This document shows, piece by piece, positions 35,221-47,335 of a stretch of DNA of 64,000 bases. The stretch's first letter is position 1. Every line of letters begins with the position of its first letter. A model generated the notes under the pieces. It worked only from the letters and a program-made list of their open reading frames with translations, did not search any database and was not told the origin of the DNA. Both the position numbers and the translations under genes were made by a program. Source of the DNA: Proteles cristata cristata (lineage: Eukaryota; Chordata; Mammalia; Carnivora; Hyaenidae); contig JAESUZ010001279.1 of assembly GCA_017311185.1 (NCBI GenBank), positions 1 through 64,000 on the forward strand. The letters run 5' to 3'.

Positions 35221-35560
35221 AAGAGTGGTCATACTGGATTAGAGTGGGCCCTAAATCTAATGGTTGTGTCCATATCAGAGAAGAGAAACACGAGAGAGAC
35301 GATCATGTAAAGACGAGGCAGAGATTGGGGTGATTCATTACACAACAAGGAACACCATGGAGTGTCAGGAGACCCCAGAGGCTGGAAGAGCTAAGAAAGG
35401 ATCCTCCCACATGGCTCCTGGAGCCTTCAGGGAGCATTGCCCTGACGACTACCTTGATTTTGGACTTCTGGCCTCCAGAACTGTGAGAGAATCGAGCTCT
35501 GTTGTTTTGGGCCTCCTGGTTTGTGCTGATTTATTACGGCAGTCACAGAAAATGTATACA

Positions 35561-37113
35561 ACCCCCATTTCCGGCTGGGAACTGTTTAGGCTGAGAGAGA
35601 TGGGGCATATTAGAACCAGGGAGAACTTGGTCAAAGTCTTAGCCCTTAAGTAAGGAGCTGAGAAGCAGGAAGAGCTGATCTTGAGAGAAGACCTATTGAC
35701 TCAGTGTTTTTGGTAGCTGCTCTGTTTTCCTGCTACCTGAGAGGAGAGCACTGGACGGCCACTTAGATGCTCCGGGGCCCAAGGATGAAAGAAGCCGGCC
35801 CTACAGAGAGCAGTTGGTGAGAGGCTCTGTCCCATCTTCCTGGCCTCAGGGCCAGCTCCACAGAGAGGTGGCACACCCTAGGAGTCCCAGCTGAGTTGGG
35901 GGTCTGTGGGTAGAGAAGGCTGCTCTTCTGGCTGCTCTGGAAGGCAGGGCATGGAGAAGAAATAGCAAGAAAGGCTAGGTTTCTGGCTTCTGATATTCAA
36001 TATAGGTGTTTATGTTCTCAGAAAGACAGTGTTCTTGAAAGCCGGGCATTGATTGGCAAGCGATAATTTTCAAAATTCCTTTAGCTCCTATTACCACATA
36101 AAGATCTGGGCCTAGAGATTTGATCCCTGAAATTCTTATAATCTAGAAAGCTCAGGACATTGCATATAAGTTTCTGCCCCGAGGAACAGGGGAAACTCAG
36201 TTCTTTCCAGCCCTGGTGGACAAGGAGAAGGGAAGCCAAGGGAGGCGAAGCCTGTGGTCACATATGCTTGACCCAATCTCCTCCACATTGAACATTCTGG
36301 GGAGCCCAAAGAAAACGGGCTTTTCTTCTGCTCCCTGTTTGAATCCTTGGAGGAGAAAACCCCATTCTAACACAAAGGGGTGTGGGTGTTGAGGAGTGTA
36401 GCGTGGTCACAGGAAGGTGGGATGGATGAGCTTGAGTTCAGGATCCCTGACTCCCTTTGTCTCCTCTGAGGCATAGAGGAGACCCAGGGATCCTCACACA
36501 TCCCCAAAGCAGGTATAGCATGTAGCCAAGAGTCTGACTGGGAGCCAGTGGCTGCAAAGAGCCCACCTTGGCCAGGGATGGAGCGGACATCCCACCAGTC
36601 ACTGAGGGATCTCCAAAGTGGCTTGGTCACATGTGAGAGCCCCCAAGCCTAGTCCTTCAGTTCCTTGTCTTTAGCAAGGACATGCCCAGCAGGTAGACCC
36701 AGCCCCTGCTTCCCTGAGTGGGTACCTATCAGCACGCTCACCAGGACCAATGTCGCTTCCGGGTGGAAGAGGCCATTGCAGGGACTGGATGGGAGATCTA
36801 TCCCTTCCCTATGGGGATCATGAGCTCCCCTGTACTGGCTGCCATCTTGGTATAAGCGTAGGGAGGAAAGACCCAGCATTCATGAGAGGTGAACTCTACC
36901 AGTGAACGTTTCCCTCATGAAGCCCGCTCCCCTCGAAGTAATTGTTTCAACCAGAAAGGGTGGAGGTAATACTGATGACAAATTATAAATCCCCTCTGCT
37001 ACCCAGGGGACAAGGGCTCAGGAGGAAGAGAACTAATGAAGTGTCATGCCCCCCTCTTCCACCTGGATAGTGGAAGTGACTGAGCCCTCACCATCTTGGC
37101 ATGGAAGGGTGAC
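35561..37113. other. Unassigned presumed intronic stretch
   Basis: 1.5 kb with no recognised gene or repeat. Confidence 0.45.
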
Positions 37114-37514
37114 TGTCATGTGCTGAACTGTGACTCCCCCAAATTCTTGTGTTGAGGTCCTAACACCTTAGAATGTGGCTGTATATGGAGATGGTGCCTT
37201 TATAGAGGTAAAAAATAGGTAAAAATGAAGTCATAATGGTGGACCCTGATCCAATCTGATTGGTGTCCACGTGAAGACAGAGGCAGAGCCAGAGTGGAAA
37301 AGCCAAGGAAGGCCACCAAGGTTTGCCACAATGACCAAGAGTTAGAAGAGGTGGGAAGGACTCTTCCCTAGAGCCTTCAGAGAGAGCACGGCCCTGCTGA
37401 CACCTTGATTTTGGGCTTTTAGTCTCCAGAACTGCAAGAGAATAAATTTCAGTTGTTTCAAATCACCCAATCAGTGGCACTTGGTTGCAGCAGTCCTGGG
37501 AAACTTAAATACCA
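37114..37514 (+). mobile_element. MaLR-type solo LTR
   Basis: TGTCATGTGCTGAACTGTGA start; CAATCTGATTGGTGTCCACG, GAAGACAGAGGCAGAG and CTGACACCTTGATTTTGGGC in family order. Uninterrupted and non-coding. Confidence 0.78.
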
Positions 37515-38974
37515 TGGCATCAAAGTCAAGATTTCTGAAGGACCCAGCTCAATCTAAGTGGATTTAAAAAGCCTTTCTCCTGAGGGCGGATTCCTCCAGA
37601 GTTAGAACCAGGCAGGGAGGATTCAGGGTCCAGGAGGCGGCAGGCCATCTCAGCGAGTCCCTCGCTCCCACTTCCTGGTTTAAGTCATCTAGCTTGAAGG
37701 CCCAGGGGCAAATGGCCATCACCCACGTAGGACTCACTCCCATGGCCCGAGGAGCGAGCTGGGGGGAGGAGGAACTGAGCCAGCAGGGAACACAGGATTT
37801 CTTTCTTCCCAAACGGAAGCAGCTCCAAGTCTGTTTTCTTTTCTCTTCCATCAGATCGATCTTTCCTATCTCCAATAACTCCTATCTTTCAGCAAATTCC
37901 AGCAGGCCCGGCGAGAGCAGTGAAAGTACCTAACTTCAAAGCCTTCACATAAATCATCTTAAAGGCCTGCCCTAAGCCCCCGGAAGCCGGAACGAGGCCG
38001 AGAAATCACTCCTCATTTCATCGCTGTGTGACTGAGACTTTGTTCCCCCGCGCAGGTCACATCTGTCACCTTAACTGCCGCCACCAGGGTCCCAACCACC
38101 TCAAGACACCTGCACGAGCCCCCGTACAGGGGCTGAGTTATGAGCCGTGCCTCAGATCTGCTACCAGAGACTTCGATGTTATTCCAGGGGCGCGATGGCT
38201 GGGGCAGCCTCGCGAGGCTTGTGGTTTAATTTCCTTTGCCCCTTTCAGGGCAGCCTTGAAGGAAGCGGGTGGGAGTGATGGTACTCCCTGGTGGTCAGTC
38301 TTCGGTCTCAAGCACCGGCGGTGACATTGTAGACAAGGAGGGGGTGCCTTTGTGCTCCGGGACAGGTACGAGTGGAGAGAGAAGAGAAAGGGAAATGATA
38401 ATAATTATGCCTTTTCTCTGGTCCTGGAGAATTAAAAATTGCCCTTTCCTCCTACACAGAATCTTGTTTTGCATCTCTTGTCTGGGTTTAGTTATGAAAG
38501 CCCAGTGGGGCAAGGGAGGGGAGAGGCTGCTGGTATGGCAGCAGGTTGGTGGAGGGAAATGAGATTTCCAGGGTCAGGTTAGATAGGCGCGTTTAAGTTC
38601 ACCGAGCAGGTTGGGATACGCTGAGCCTGCAGAAGTTGAGACAGACGACGCCGGGGAAAGACGTGCACGTCAGGCGGCCCACAGCCAGGCGGGAGCCCCC
38701 GTGGCCCATCCTTGAGCTCCAAGGAGGAGAGGACTGAACGATCCTCGGTTCCGGATTGGGACCCGGCTTGCTGTGCCCACCTGTGCAAACGGGGGGTTGG
38801 GGCTCACAGACCTGAAACCCAACCAGGGCTCCGCTGACCAAGCCGTCCTCCCTGCCGAGGGGTCACATCATTTTCTCCTAAGTGGCTCCCTCTGGCAGGG
38901 GCACCTGTTGTAAGTTAGCCACCCAGACAGGGGCCTCCTTAAATCCAGCCATCTGGGTGAGGCAACTTTTTATT
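37515..38974. other. Unassigned stretch
   Basis: No gene or named repeat recognised. Confidence 0.45.
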
Positions 38975-39002
38975 TGTTATTATCATTATTATTATTATTA
39001 TT
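38975..39002. repeat. (TTA)n microsatellite
   Basis: About eight ATT units with one ATC interruption. Confidence 0.85.
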
Positions 39003-39708
39003 TACCAAGTTGTAGTGTTGATACACACGGCCCACCCTCATATGATGGAAGAGCAATGTTTGTGCGGTTGTTTTTAGGAAATTGCACTGAGGGAAGGGGA
39101 CAGAGAGCGATGGTCCCAATGAGGGCACGCCGCAAGGGACTTAACCCACCAGTGGGGGGGATCGCTGAAGCCCACGACTCATGGGAAACCAGCCTTGAGA
39201 GTTTCTGTGTGAATGGGGCCATTCTGCCCTCAGCCTTCTCCAATTTTGAATTTATAGGGGAAGTCCAGGGCTATAACTTAGGGAGGAAAATGGAGGCATT
39301 GTGTTTTCTCTTTGGAACAACCCAATACCTAAATGGAAAAACAAGACCTGCTCTTAACAATCGTTGGGTATACATTTAATAACCAGAAAAATCCTTTAAT
39401 TTCCGGAGAAGGCTCAGAAACCTTTACTAAGCATGTGCCGACTGTGATACCTGTTTAGGAAATATGTGGAAGAGGAAATAGGAAGATGTGCAGGGGTGGG
39501 GGCAGAGAGAGGGAGCCCACGCGTCTGCAGGCTTCCTCCTTAGAGGATTTGGCCCTTCGTTCTCGTGGATATTTCTGGGGGTCGGGGGGCACAGATGCCT
39601 ACCCTGCATTCTGGGGCTGCAGCCCCATCTCAGGAGACCCTGCCATTGCCTTGTCATCCTTCTCTCCCTAGGGACCTGTCCTCTCCTTCTTTTCTTCCTC
39701 GAGCCCCC
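39003..39708. other. Unassigned stretch
   Basis: No gene recognised. The 204-codon plus-strand frame starting at 39488 continues through the antisense LTR and is rejected. Confidence 0.45.
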
Positions 39709-40155
39709 TGCATTAGCTTCCTGGGCCTGCCCTAACAAATGGCCACAAACTGGGTGGCTTCCAACAACAGAAGCGAATTCTCTCACACTTCAGGGGGCTA
39801 GAAGACCAAGATCAAGGTGTCAGCAGGTTGAGTCTTCATGGGGGCTCAGAGGGCCAGTCTGCCCAGGCCTGTCTCCCAGATTCTGCTGGTTGCCCACAAT
39901 CACTGGCGCCCCTTGGGTTGCAGACACATCACCCCAGTCTCTGCTTCTATCATCATCCCTCTGTGTCTGTGCCTTTTCTCCTCTTCTTATAAGGACACCA
40001 GTCCTATTGGATTATGAGGCCCCCTTCCTGGGATATGATCTCATCCTAACTCTACTAATCACATCTGCCATGACCCTGTTCCCAAATAAGGTCACATTCT
40101 GAGGTCTTAGGAAGGACATGGATTTGGGGAGGGGAGACACTGTTCAACCCAGCAC
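39709..40155 (-). mobile_element. MaLR-type solo LTR, minus strand
   Basis: Reads TGCATTAGCTTCCTGGGCCT, ACAAACTGGGTGGCTTCCAA, TCTTATAAGGACACCAGTCC and AATAAGGTCACATTCTGAGG, the complement of the LTR order seen at 22.9, 34.7 and 37.1 kb. Confidence 0.8.
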
Positions 40156-40936
40156 ATTCTCATTCTCCACCTACATTGAAGTCCACGGAACACAGTCCAT
40201 GGAATGCCAGGGAATGCATCCGTGGAAAATCCTGGCCCTTGGCTCATCTCTGAAAGCTCCCGTCCCAGAAGAAGCCTTCTCTTAACAGCCCCGCTCTACC
40301 CATCCCCCCTCTACCTCTGTCATTAGGATCAAACTCCTCTACCTGCATTCTCAACATCCCTCCCCACTGCCCCAAAACGTGCGTCACCCTACCGTCCCTG
40401 TGTTCCCACTCGCTGCATCTCCAGCCTTGCCTTCCTATGCCCCCGGGCCACCACGCCCTGGTCTGATGGCCTCTGTTCTCCCTCCTGGTGGCTGGCCCTT
40501 CCCACTGTCCAGGTGAGCTTCTGTCTGCTGTGTCGCTGCACGGGCACACGGTGGGTCTTGGTTCATGGTCGGTCCGCTGAGTGGGATTCTCTGATGTCTC
40601 TCCCAACATCGGGCTGCACCCATAGCCTCTGTTTCCAGCACCCGGGAGCCATGCCGTGGTGGAGGTCGCTCCTTCCCTGGATTACTTGCTGCCTCTCCGG
40701 CTCGCTGGTGTTTCACTCACAAGCCATCGCCCCAGCTACATTTTAGGCCTTTGGAAGGCTGAGGCCGTGATATACCTGCTGCCCCTGCAGCACGATCCAG
40801 GGACAGAACACTCAAGAAGTTTTTCCCCTCAAACATGTATGAATGTAGCCATTTTGCTTTATGGGCCTGGGTTCCTAGAAAGAATTACTAATTAGGGACT
40901 GAGTCAGCTGAGGATGTTAACACAGCAGACTGGGGG
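40156..40936. other. Unassigned stretch
   Basis: No gene or named repeat recognised. Confidence 0.45.
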
Positions 40937-40954
40937 TAAATCGAGCTGTTTTCT

Positions 40955-41174
40955 TTCTTTCTTTTTTTTTTTAATGTTTTATTTATTTTTAGGAGAGAGA
41001 GAGAGCGTGAGCAGGGGAGGGTCAGAGAGAGAGGGAGTCACAGACTGAAACAGGCTCCAGGCTCTGAGCTGGCAGTCAGCACAGAGCCCGACGCGGGGCT
41101 CGAACCCACGAACCGCGAGATCATGACCTAAGCGAAAGTCGGACGCTTAACCGACTAAGCCACCCAGGCGCCCC
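40955..41174 (-). mobile_element. CAN-SINE, minus strand, second class, young
   Basis: Near-consensus second-class copy with exact 18-base duplications TAAATCGAGCTGTTTTCT at 40937-40954 and 41175-41192, the longest perfect pair in the window. Confidence 0.97.
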
Positions 41175-41232
41175 TAAATCGAGCTGTTTTCTATGTGCTT
41201 TGAGTTTCTCAAGGTAGACCTGAGGTCTGCCT

Positions 41233-41395
41233 GTGTCAGCATCTGCACGGTTGCTTGTTAAAAGGCAGTTTCCAGGGCCTGACCCAGACCTACTGAGGCA
41301 GAATTTCAGGAGGTGGGTCTGGGAATTCGTGTTTTTGTGTCAGCTCCAGCCCCATCCAGGTGACTCCTGTGCATGTAAAGTCGAGAATCACGGAT
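41233..41395 (+). mobile_element. MER5-like hAT transposon relic
   Basis: CTGACCCAGACCTACTGAGG, AGGTGGGTCTGGGAATTCGT and CCAGGTGACTCCTGTGCATG match the MER5A-type non-autonomous hAT consensus. Confidence 0.7.
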
Positions 41396-42299
41396 CTAGA
41401 CACGTAGACGACAAACATTGATTCTAAGTACACTGGTGGGGTCAAGGACAAACTAGTGACTTATTAGAGCTCACAGAGCCAGCTGGGGCAAAGCCAAAAC
41501 CGGTTTCCTGCTTCCAAGGGGACCAGTGGCTTCAAGGACTGCCATGGTCTTCTGGAGCAGAGCGACAGTCTCACAAAATCAGGTGGCTGGTGGGAAGAAA
41601 CTGGGGGGTCTCCAGAGTGGACCCCGTGGGCAGTGCTGAACCTGGAGCCTGCCCCAGCTGCAAACAGAGCCTACCTGTGTGCCCGTGCTGGTCTCCCCCG
41701 AGGCGGAGAATTAGAGCATGCTGTTCATTTATAACGTTTGCTTTGCTTTTGGAAACACCGCAGGGCAACTCAGGATAGGTTTCCACAGCGGTGTTTGACT
41801 TGGCTCAGTTGCAAAGTTCCCCCTTTTTAGTCTGTTTATTGCAAGTTAGCACACGGCCCCGTATCCAGGAGTCGGACACCGGGTCTGACAGAAGTTGAGG
41901 GCAGGCAAATGAAGGGAAATGGTGGGAAGGCTGGATCGTGTCCCTGTTCCCACCTTCTTGGCCGAGAGCTAAGCTGAGGTCTGACCTGGTACTGCAGCTT
42001 AAAGATGCCCCGGGTCAGAGTGTCACATCCAGCCACTGCCTGCTCTACAACAGGGTCCGAAGGATTATTTTCCAAGATGGAGACATTCCATTTTTTTTTA
42101 GCTCCCATTTTGCTTACATATTCTCTTTTCTTTTTAAAATTTCCACCACCTTTTGTTTTGTTTTAATACAACTGCCTTTCAATAGTAAATTGCTGGTCCT
42201 CTTGATGTTTACTCTCAAGTGTCAGAAAGATGGCGTATTAACTTTTCGCAATAACCCAACGGCCATCACTGTGGCAGCTATTTCATTTACATCGTTTTC
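41396..42299. other. Unassigned stretch
   Basis: No gene or named repeat recognised. Confidence 0.45.
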
Positions 42300-42432
42300 A
42301 TTTAATCTTCATAAAACTCTATATGGTGGGTATTATTAGATCCCATCTAATAATGAGAAAACAAATTCAGAGATGTTAAGTGAGTGGCCCAAGGTGTCTC
42401 AGCTCGTAAATGGGGACCAGGGCTTGCAACTT
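42300..42432 (+). repeat. MIR fragment
   Basis: ATATGGTGGGTATTATTAGA, AATGAGAAAACAAATTCAGA and GTGAGTGGCCCAAGGTGTCT follow the MIR core. Confidence 0.75.
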
Positions 42433-43309
42433 GGTGCCATGTTTTCTCAGCACCAAGAGCGCTCTCTGTCTGCTGATGACCTACCCCAGGCTGAACCTTG
42501 TTTCTCTGCCTCAAAGAAGAAAAAAAAAACAAGTTCAGCTAAGGGCTGAAAGATTTTACCTCAGGCTAGCCCCTATTTGCATTATCTGCCCAGTTTATGT
42601 TAGCAACGTGAAAAGTGAGGAAATTTACTCGTTCACACTGACATGTCTGCAGGGAGTTTCTGTCCATATATTTCTTTCCATGAACCTGAGAAGCATGATT
42701 GAGATTCACTAGCGTGAGTGGCAGAAACAGTTTAAGATCCAATCAGAACATAATCAGGACCTTTGGGATATGGCCACTGTCAGGTGACCCACGGAGGGCC
42801 ATGCTCAAAGGTGTGGGGGTTGGGTGGAATTTGCTACATTTGGAATCCGAGACATCCGTCTCTGGGCTGAGATGAACAAACTGACCTGGGGACCTATGGA
42901 CTTCAGGTAAGGGGCCCAAGCACCCCATACTTCCCACTTGAAGATCCTCTTCATACTGTCTCCCTTCCATATTTCCTGCACCGTGGGCATGGGTGCAGCC
43001 CACCTGCCCTGTACCCAAGGATGGCTATTGTGATCCATGGCAACTGCAGGCTCTCTAAGTCTCTCCTAGCAGCATCCTGGGCCTGAATTAGAGGACCCAT
43101 GGCTCTCTCTACGTCAAGGGACACACGGCAGGCTTCCAGCCAGTCCCTGGTCCTGGGTAAGGGTTGTTTTTCATGGAATGAGGAAGATTGAAATGAGAAT
43201 AGCATAGAACTTACTCAGCCATGAAAGAACATTGGATAGAAAAGAGTTCTATGAATTTAAGAAGCCCAGTGATTGATGAAATCCAAGGACCCCAAAAAGA
43301 GCTCCGATA
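42433..43309. other. Unassigned stretch
   Basis: No gene or named repeat recognised. Confidence 0.45.
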
Positions 43310-43471
43310 TTGTTTTTGTTTTTTTAATGGGGGGGGGGGAGTGGAGAATCTCAAAAGGGTTCCACACTCAGCACAGAGATGGATGCAGGGCTCAATCCCA
43401 TGACCGTGGGATCATGACTTGAGCCGAAATCAAGAGTCAGAGGTTCAACCTGGGTGCCAGCTAGGCGCCCC
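43310..43471 (-). mobile_element. Diverged CAN-SINE, minus strand
   Basis: Contains CCGTGGGATCATGACTTGAG and GCTAGGCGCCCC, with an 11-G run at 43329-43339 in place of the usual GAGAGA block. Old copy. Confidence 0.8.
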
Positions 43472-43729
43472 TCAGCTATTACTTAAACATGAATTGGTGC
43501 TTGGACCTTGTACACAACAGTTTATAGGGTCTGGACCAGACAAGCTGGGAGGGGTTAATGGTATGATGCTGCCTTGAATACGCAGAAAAAACACCATCTT
43601 TTGACTTCTTGTAATGAGCTAAAGGCAGTAAGTATAAACCACCATGAGCCACAATACTTACTATTGTGTCGGCCACCCATTTTGTGTTCTGTGTTTACAT
43701 ATGTGAATTCTAGTGGCCATAATAGTTGA

Positions 43730-43850
43730 GGCTGCTGCTGTTATCCCAAGTTTGCATAACGGGGAACAACAGATTTGATGAGTTCGGTAACTTGCACAAA
43801 ATTACAAAGTTAGCAAGTGGTAAGGCTGCGAAATGAATGGGGTCCTTTCT
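43730..43850 (+). repeat. Probable MIR fragment
   Basis: GGTAACTTGCACAAAATTAC and AAGTTAGCAAGTGGTAAGGC match the MIR core. Confidence 0.65.
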
Positions 43851-44515
43851 TCTCTACACTGTCTCCCGTGAAATATTATTCGTCTACCCGCTGTGGTCTG
43901 ATGCAGTATCACATTCTACTACTCCACTAGCCAGGTCAAGAGCAATTATGCCATCCTTGTAGTATGTTGGGGGTCAGCCCCGGAATTAGCAGGGTTCCAC
44001 TCTCAGCCAAGAAAAGAATATTCCAAGGAAATGATATCTTAGGGGTTTTTTTTGTTTTTTTGTTTTTTGCCTTAGTGGGTGGACATTACGTGAGAGAGTT
44101 ATGGCATGTTAAAGATATATTACTGTGACATCTTGTAAGTTTTATAGCCACTGTTTTACACTTCACTGGCATTCCTGATCTCATTGTGGTGTTCACTTCA
44201 AATAATGTTGCGTAGATGAATGTGTAAGGATCAAAGGCAAGTTGTACATTATTTGATGATGCACTAAATGATGATGTCTTTAGGAATGAATTTTTTTCTT
44301 GAGTATCGTGGTTTTAATGTTATCCATGATTGCGTTAATAAGTAGAGTTTCTTTGCATCGTAATTATAATAGTTATAAGAAATACAGGTTTGTTTATAAA
44401 TCAAAATACTGAATATTTCTCGATGATTAAAAAAATCTATATAATCTTGAAAACATCTGACTTGAATGAAGGAAGGAAAAAGTTCTTAGTCTGGGTAACA
44501 CGTTAGAACTTAAAA
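43851..44515. other. Unassigned AT-rich stretch
   Basis: No gene or named repeat recognised. Confidence 0.45.
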
Positions 44516-44661
44516 GCTTGGGAAGCTTTTAAAAATTCTTAATGTGCAGGCCCCACCCCTAGACCAGTTAGGTCAGATCTCTGAGAAGTATGGTCTGCCT
44601 AGTTATAATTTAGAAAATTCTGCAGGTGATTCTAACATGTAGCCAGTGTTGAGAACTACTG
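44516..44661 (+). mobile_element. MER5-like hAT transposon relic
   Basis: GTGCAGGCCCCACCCCTAGA, GCAGGTGATTCTAACATGTA and GTTGAGAACTACTG (terminal inverted repeat) match MER5A. Confidence 0.78.
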
Positions 44662-44926
44662 GGTCTAAACAACAATGGATTTTTAAATTTATGGAGTTAG
44701 AGTTGATTAATATCAATGCATTAGTGTAACATAAAGGAGAAAAATCTACATTATGCATCATAATGAATAGTTTTGAATATAATACATGCAATAAGTCAAT
44801 AAGTTACAGATACAATTCAATGTTCAATAATATGACTAAAAGGATGAACACCCTACAAAGTTTCATACAGAAAATCCTATTTTGATGAAACTAAGATAAT
44901 TGTAAGAAGTATCAGTGATACAGAAT

Positions 44927-45121
44927 TAAAAAAATTTTTTTTTCAATGTTTACTTAGTTGAGAGAGAGAGAGGCAGAGAGGCAGGGAGACACAGAATCCG
45001 AAGCAAGCTCCTGGCTCTGAGCTGTCAGCACAGAGCCCGATGCAGGGCTGGAACCACGAACCGCGAGATCATGACCTGAGCCAAAGTCGGACGCTTAACC
45101 AACCGAGCCACCCAGGCGCCC
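44927..45121 (-). mobile_element. CAN-SINE, minus strand
   Basis: Common class: CAATGTTTACTTAGTTGAGA to GAGCCACCCAGGCGCCCC. The flanks are A/T-rich and duplicated only approximately. Confidence 0.92.
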
Positions 45122-46288
45122 CAGAAAATTTTTAATTAAACTATAATATGCCATATATTATGACCTGCACTCCCAATTTCAAAAAAGCTCAAAACGGAAA
45201 AATCTTGTTTTATAATTGATGAAATACAGTACAGTACATATTATTATTGTCCACTAGATGTCGCTGTAATCTGCTACTTCAGGTTTCAAAGGCTCTGAAA
45301 ACCAATGTTCAAGTATTTAAAATTGTAATAACCCACCTCTTTTAAAGACAAAAGACTTAAAAATCTCATGTTTTGAGCAGCTGCTGCTCATTATGTCCTT
45401 TGTATACCTAACCGAAGTATATCACAAGGTGTAAAATTATGTAAAATGTGAATTGAAAAGTTTGAATGGCTTGATAGAAAAAGGGCTATTGCTTCCCTTT
45501 TATCCACATCCCCAGATTTCACATTTCTTGTGTTTGTAGTGGGTTATAGAGAAGAGATAGTAATAGGAAGGCTGATGTTTGACTTAAACCAAGTAAATAG
45601 TAAAATCTAAAGGACAGAAAACGATGTCTTCTCATTCGAAGGTGGCAGATTGTGGTACCTCGTGTATACGAGTTACCACCAGAGAGGCCGGGTGAAAGGG
45701 AGGAGCCACGGTGAATGGGACTGGGCCTCAAGCTTAAACCCAAGCCCAGTGTAAACCCTGGAAATTAAACCAAGGCCTCCGTGGCTGAAAACCTGGATGA
45801 ATTCCCCTAGTGGGCAAGAATCACTCTCCCAGCAAAATAATAGAGGCTTTGGGCCGAAAGCAATCTTGCAAAAGCTTCTGGAAAAGTGCATAGAGCAGTG
45901 CTGCTCAAACTATTCCAGATCTCCAGTGAGATGAGAACAGAAATTGAGATTCAGCATTTGAAAATACTTTTATACCAAAATAACAAAGTCATCTAATATC
46001 TGTGAAATATAATAGAAGGAAATTGAACTCCTATTTTGTATGTCTTTTTTATTTCATTTTTCTAGTCATTTGGTATTTCTAGTATTCTACAAAAGTACTT
46101 GTCCGTAACCCACTGGAAAGTATTAAAAAGTAGTCTTTCACCCCAAATAGCTTGGAAAGTACTGCAGAAAGCTCACTGAGCTGCAAAGGGGAAACCCCAG
46201 GATGACAACCCTATTAAACTCCTTACTAATTTTCTAGTGGACAACATAGGTCGAAAAAGGGCAGAAGAGAAGTGTGCCAAGCAGATTA
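45122..46288. other. Unassigned stretch with a CTCF-like site
   Basis: No gene recognised. Bases 45896-46110 may be a degenerate hAT relic. A CTCF-like motif lies at 45251-45265. Confidence 0.45.
45251..45265 (+). promoter_or_regulatory. CTCF-like motif
   Basis: CCACTAGATGTCGCT matches the CTCF core (CCASYAGRKGGC) with one mismatch in the central GG. Sequence match only. Confidence 0.3.
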
Positions 46289-46620
46289 CAGGGCCAAGAT
46301 GGCGGAGAAGTAGGGAGATCCGTACTTCCCACTCTCATCTCTCAAACAAAAAAGGGCTGAAGCCAAAGGACTCTGAACCCCAAAAAGGCCTGTAGAACAA
46401 GACCACTTTGATTGTGAGGCACAGGACGACTGGAGAAGTAAAAAGAAATCCTAAGAACAGCACACCTTATAGAGCTGCGGCCTCTGAGCCCACAGTCAGT
46501 TGCTCACCCTAGGACCCCACCAGCTCTTCGAGGCTCAGAGGCTCCTCACCATCATCCTTAAGCTGCTCCCTTTGCCCAATGGACACACACAACAACAAAC
46601 TGAACTTTGGATAAGAGGAA
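46289..46620 (+). mobile_element. Possible LINE-1 5' UTR fragment
   Basis: GGCCAAGATGGCGGAGAAGT, which contains a YY1-like site, is the kind of sequence that opens full-length mammalian L1 5' ends. The following 300 bases are not confidently L1. Confidence 0.4.
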
Positions 46621-46879
46621 CTCGGGTGGCCACGTGAAAATATGAAGCCACTGAGAATTGCTCAAATCTTACATATTTAGTTTTGCAAGAGAAATGCAGA
46701 GAGAAGTGCATAAACTCCTTCCTGGCTTGACCTGTCCAAATCAGCTGGTTTTAATGGAAATGTGGCTTAGAACACCATGGCTTTCCATGTATGGATAACC
46801 GAGTTGACAATTTTGTTTCTCTAAAAAAATGCCCTGTTGATGCTGTCACACTATCAAAATGTCAATTGTGAATACTCTA

Positions 46880-47335
46880 ACCCAGCGGGTTGCCTGCTAG
46901 AAATTCACTCTATAGGTGCTCTCTTAGAGCAAGCAAAGGCACACATAATGCAATACCCAACACTCGCTGATTCTTTTTGCTAGGGAAAAAATGAGATGAA
47001 ACCAAAATGGTCTTCAATGAGAGACCAGTTAACCTCAAACAGTGGAGGAAAATGGACCATTAAACGGTCCCACACTCCTCTAGGTAGTCATGTGGAAAGA
47101 GTTCCAAGACGCAGTTTTAAGTATAAGAAGCCAGTTGAGTACAATGGGTGCAGTGTGATCATATTTGTATAAAACAGGAAGCATACGCATTTAGATCATG
47201 CAGACAGCCTTTCTGTTCACAGTGGTTACTTCTGGGGAGTGAAGCAAAGGGTCAAGATAAAGGAGGAGGATTTTTGTACCTGACAGCACACCCTTCTGTT
47301 TTCTCTTTTAAGTAAAAATATGTATTAATTTAACA
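46880..47335 (+). mobile_element. Old LINE-1 3' end
   Basis: TTCAATGAGAGACCAGTTAA, GAAAGAGTTCCAAGACGCAG, GTGATCATATTTGTATAAAA and AGTGGTTACTTCTGGGGAGT follow an ancient L1M 3' end. The frame is destroyed. Confidence 0.7.

Larger units (their letters stand above)
34676..35560 (+). mobile_element. MaLR-type solo LTR, split by two SINEs
   Basis: Left part to 34787 (GGTCTTTGCAGATGTAATTA, AAGATGAGGTCATA) and right part from 35221 (TGGATTAGAGTGGGCCCTAA, TGGACTTCTGGCCTCCAGAA) rejoin into one MLT1-like LTR. No coding capacity. Confidence 0.8.

Noticed and set aside
39488..40102. 204-codon plus-strand open frame
   Set aside because: Most of it lies within an antisense MaLR LTR and it has no protein similarity I recognise.
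45896..46110. Possible hAT relic (CAGTGCTGCTCAAAC ... AACCCACTGG)
   Set aside because: The ends hint at inverted repeats, but the interior could not be matched to any family I know.
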